NCBI RefSeq assembly: GCF_014287435.1
Contig: NZ_JACOPG010000003.1
Location: forward strand, 62,001 to 126,000
Reading direction: 5' to 3'
Length of the DNA stretch: 64,000 bases
Source of the DNA: Roseburia lenta
GTDB lineage: Bacteria > Bacillota > Clostridia > Lachnospirales > Lachnospiraceae
The notes beneath the pieces were generated by a model. The model worked only from the letters and a program-made list of their open reading frames with translations, had not been told where the DNA came from and ran no database searches. Made by a program: the position numbers and the translations under genes. Each line of letters starts with the position of its first letter. Position 1 is the first letter of the stretch. Below are positions 63,157 to 64,000 of this stretch, piece by piece.

Positions 63157-64000
63157 ATGGAACAATTCGTAATTAAGGGGGGAAATCCGATCGTAGGGGA
63201 AGTAGAGATCGGTGGTGCCAAGAATGCAGCGCTCGCAATTCTTGCAGCGTCCATTATGACGGATGAGACAGTGACCATAGATAATCTGCCGGATGTGCGG
63301 GATATCAACATCATGCTGGATGCTTTGAGCGATATCGGCGCAGTGGTAGAGCGCGTAGACCGGCACACAGCGCGCATCAACGGATCAACCATCGGACAGT
63401 TGAACGTAGATTATGAATACATCAAAAAGATCCGTGCTTCCTATTATCTTCTGGGAGCCTTACTTGGAAAATACAAAAGAGCAGAAGTAGCATTGCCGGG
63501 TGGTTGCGTGATCGGCAGCCGACCGATCGACCTGCATGTCAAAGGATTCAAGGCACTGGGCGCTGATGTGGACATCAGTTATGGCTTGATCTCTGCAAAG
63601 GCAGACCATCTGGTAGGCAGCCATATCTACATGGATAAGGTATCTGTCGGTGCTACGATCAATGTACTTATGGCAGCGGCACTTGCCGAGGGCAAGACCG
63701 TGATCGAAAATGCCGCTAAGGAGCCGCATGTCGTAGATGTTGCCAACTTCTTAAACAGCATGGGTGCCAATATACGTGGTGCAGGTACGGATGTGATCCG
63801 TATCGTAGGTGTGGAAAAGTTACACAAGACATCTTATTCTGTCATTCCGGATCAGATCGAGGCGGGAACCTTTATGTGCGCGGCAGCAGCGACCAAGGGT
63901 GATGTCCTGATCAAAAATGTTATTCCAAAGCATTTGGAAGCTACATCTGCCAAGTTGATCGAGGCAGGCTGTATGATCGAGGAATTTGATGATGCTGTTC
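63157..64000 (+). CDS. murA: UDP-N-acetylglucosamine 1-carboxyvinyltransferase MurA, 3' end outside window
   Basis: The frame opens with MEQFVIKGGNPIVGEVEIGG at 63157 (ribosome site ACGAGG) and stays open to the last base, giving the first 281 residues. GGAKNAALA (Lys22-Asn23 region), the active-site loop PGGCVIGSRPID with Cys117, and QIEAGTFMCAAA mark MurA, which adds enolpyruvate to UDP-GlcNAc, the first committed peptidoglycan step; the Cys at this position is the fosfomycin target. With murC and the PBP it makes three cell-wall genes in the window. Confidence 0.96.
   Translation, partial: MEQFVIKGGNPIVGEVEIGGAKNAALAILAASIMTDETVTIDNLPDVRDINIMLDALSDIGAVVERVDRHTARINGSTIGQLNVDYEYIKKIRASYYLLGALLGKYKRAEVALPGGCVIGSRPIDLHVKGFKALGADVDISYGLISAKADHLVGSHIYMDKVSVGATINVLMAAALAEGKTVIENAAKEPHVVDVANFLNSMGANIRGAGTDVIRIVGVEKLHKTSYSVIPDQIEAGTFMCAAAATKGDVLIKNVIPKHLEATSAKLIEAGCMIEEFDDAV

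Overview
The window reads as chromosomal DNA of an anaerobic, spore-forming, low-to-mid GC Gram-positive of the Clostridia, most likely a gut or rumen Lachnospiraceae. The evidence is spoVT and spoVG, a glgC-glgD pair, an ECF-type ThiT thiamine transporter with a TPP riboswitch, a class B sortase with BspA-type leucine-rich-repeat protein, a long Clostridia-type PRPP synthase, several heterodimeric ABC exporters, strong AGGAGG ribosome sites and sigma-A promoters of the TTGnnn-17-TATAAT type. This is a family-level inference from gene content; no rRNA is present to prove it. No phage, IS element or CRISPR array was seen.

Region 1 (1-10 kb) is a carbohydrate locus. It holds the end of an alpha/beta-hydrolase esterase, a sialate/acetyl-xylan-type SGNH esterase, an MCP-PilZ chemoreceptor, an AraC regulator divergent from an S-formylglutathione/tributyrin-type esterase, and a GH31 alpha-glycosidase. 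Together they look like machinery for de-acetylating and cutting a glycan. Gene remnants lie around it (esterase tail, short N-terminal fragment, DUF4143 ATPase tail, small membrane protein).

Region 2 (9.5-22.5 kb) is mixed: hypoxanthine/uracil-type DNA glycosylase, a DAK/FakA-like fragment protein, a DUF134-NifX fusion behind paired TGGCATATGCCA-type sites, an NSS transporter, a broken HAD gene, a half-size EamA transporter, a tightly overlapped three-gene minus-strand operon (GNAT, unknown membrane-anchored protein, ThiT-like S component), spoVT with a sigma-G-like promoter, a MalY-type aminotransferase, DUF3737, a class A PBP, ROK glucokinase and tRNA-Pro(CGG).

Region 3 (22.5-27.6 kb) is a TetR gene divergent from a MarR-controlled heterodimeric ABC exporter operon. 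Region 4 (27.7-39 kb) is a cell-surface operon: a 2654-residue protein with about 26 'YTG...GNYTG' beta modules and two FN3 domains, a long class B sortase, a leucine-rich-repeat protein with a TPTTAD-type sorting tail, and a YhhN-family membrane protein. Region 5 (39-46 kb) has thiT with its riboswitch, a CDF cation exporter, a large unknown membrane-anchored protein with a degenerate C39-like end, and an LTA-synthase-family enzyme.

Region 6 (46-64 kb) is housekeeping: dnaD-dnaC-prs (minus) with a striking DnaA-box cluster next to its promoter, murC (minus), then glgC-glgD-spoVG, pth-mfd, a PrsA-type lipoprotein, a second heterodimeric ABC exporter pair and murA, which runs off the window end. 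The most noteworthy non-routine signals are the DnaA-box cluster beside the primosome operon, the three-gene GNAT/membrane/ThiT-like operon, the surface-protein/sortase operon, and the unknown 850-residue protein divergent from the LTA-synthase-like gene.
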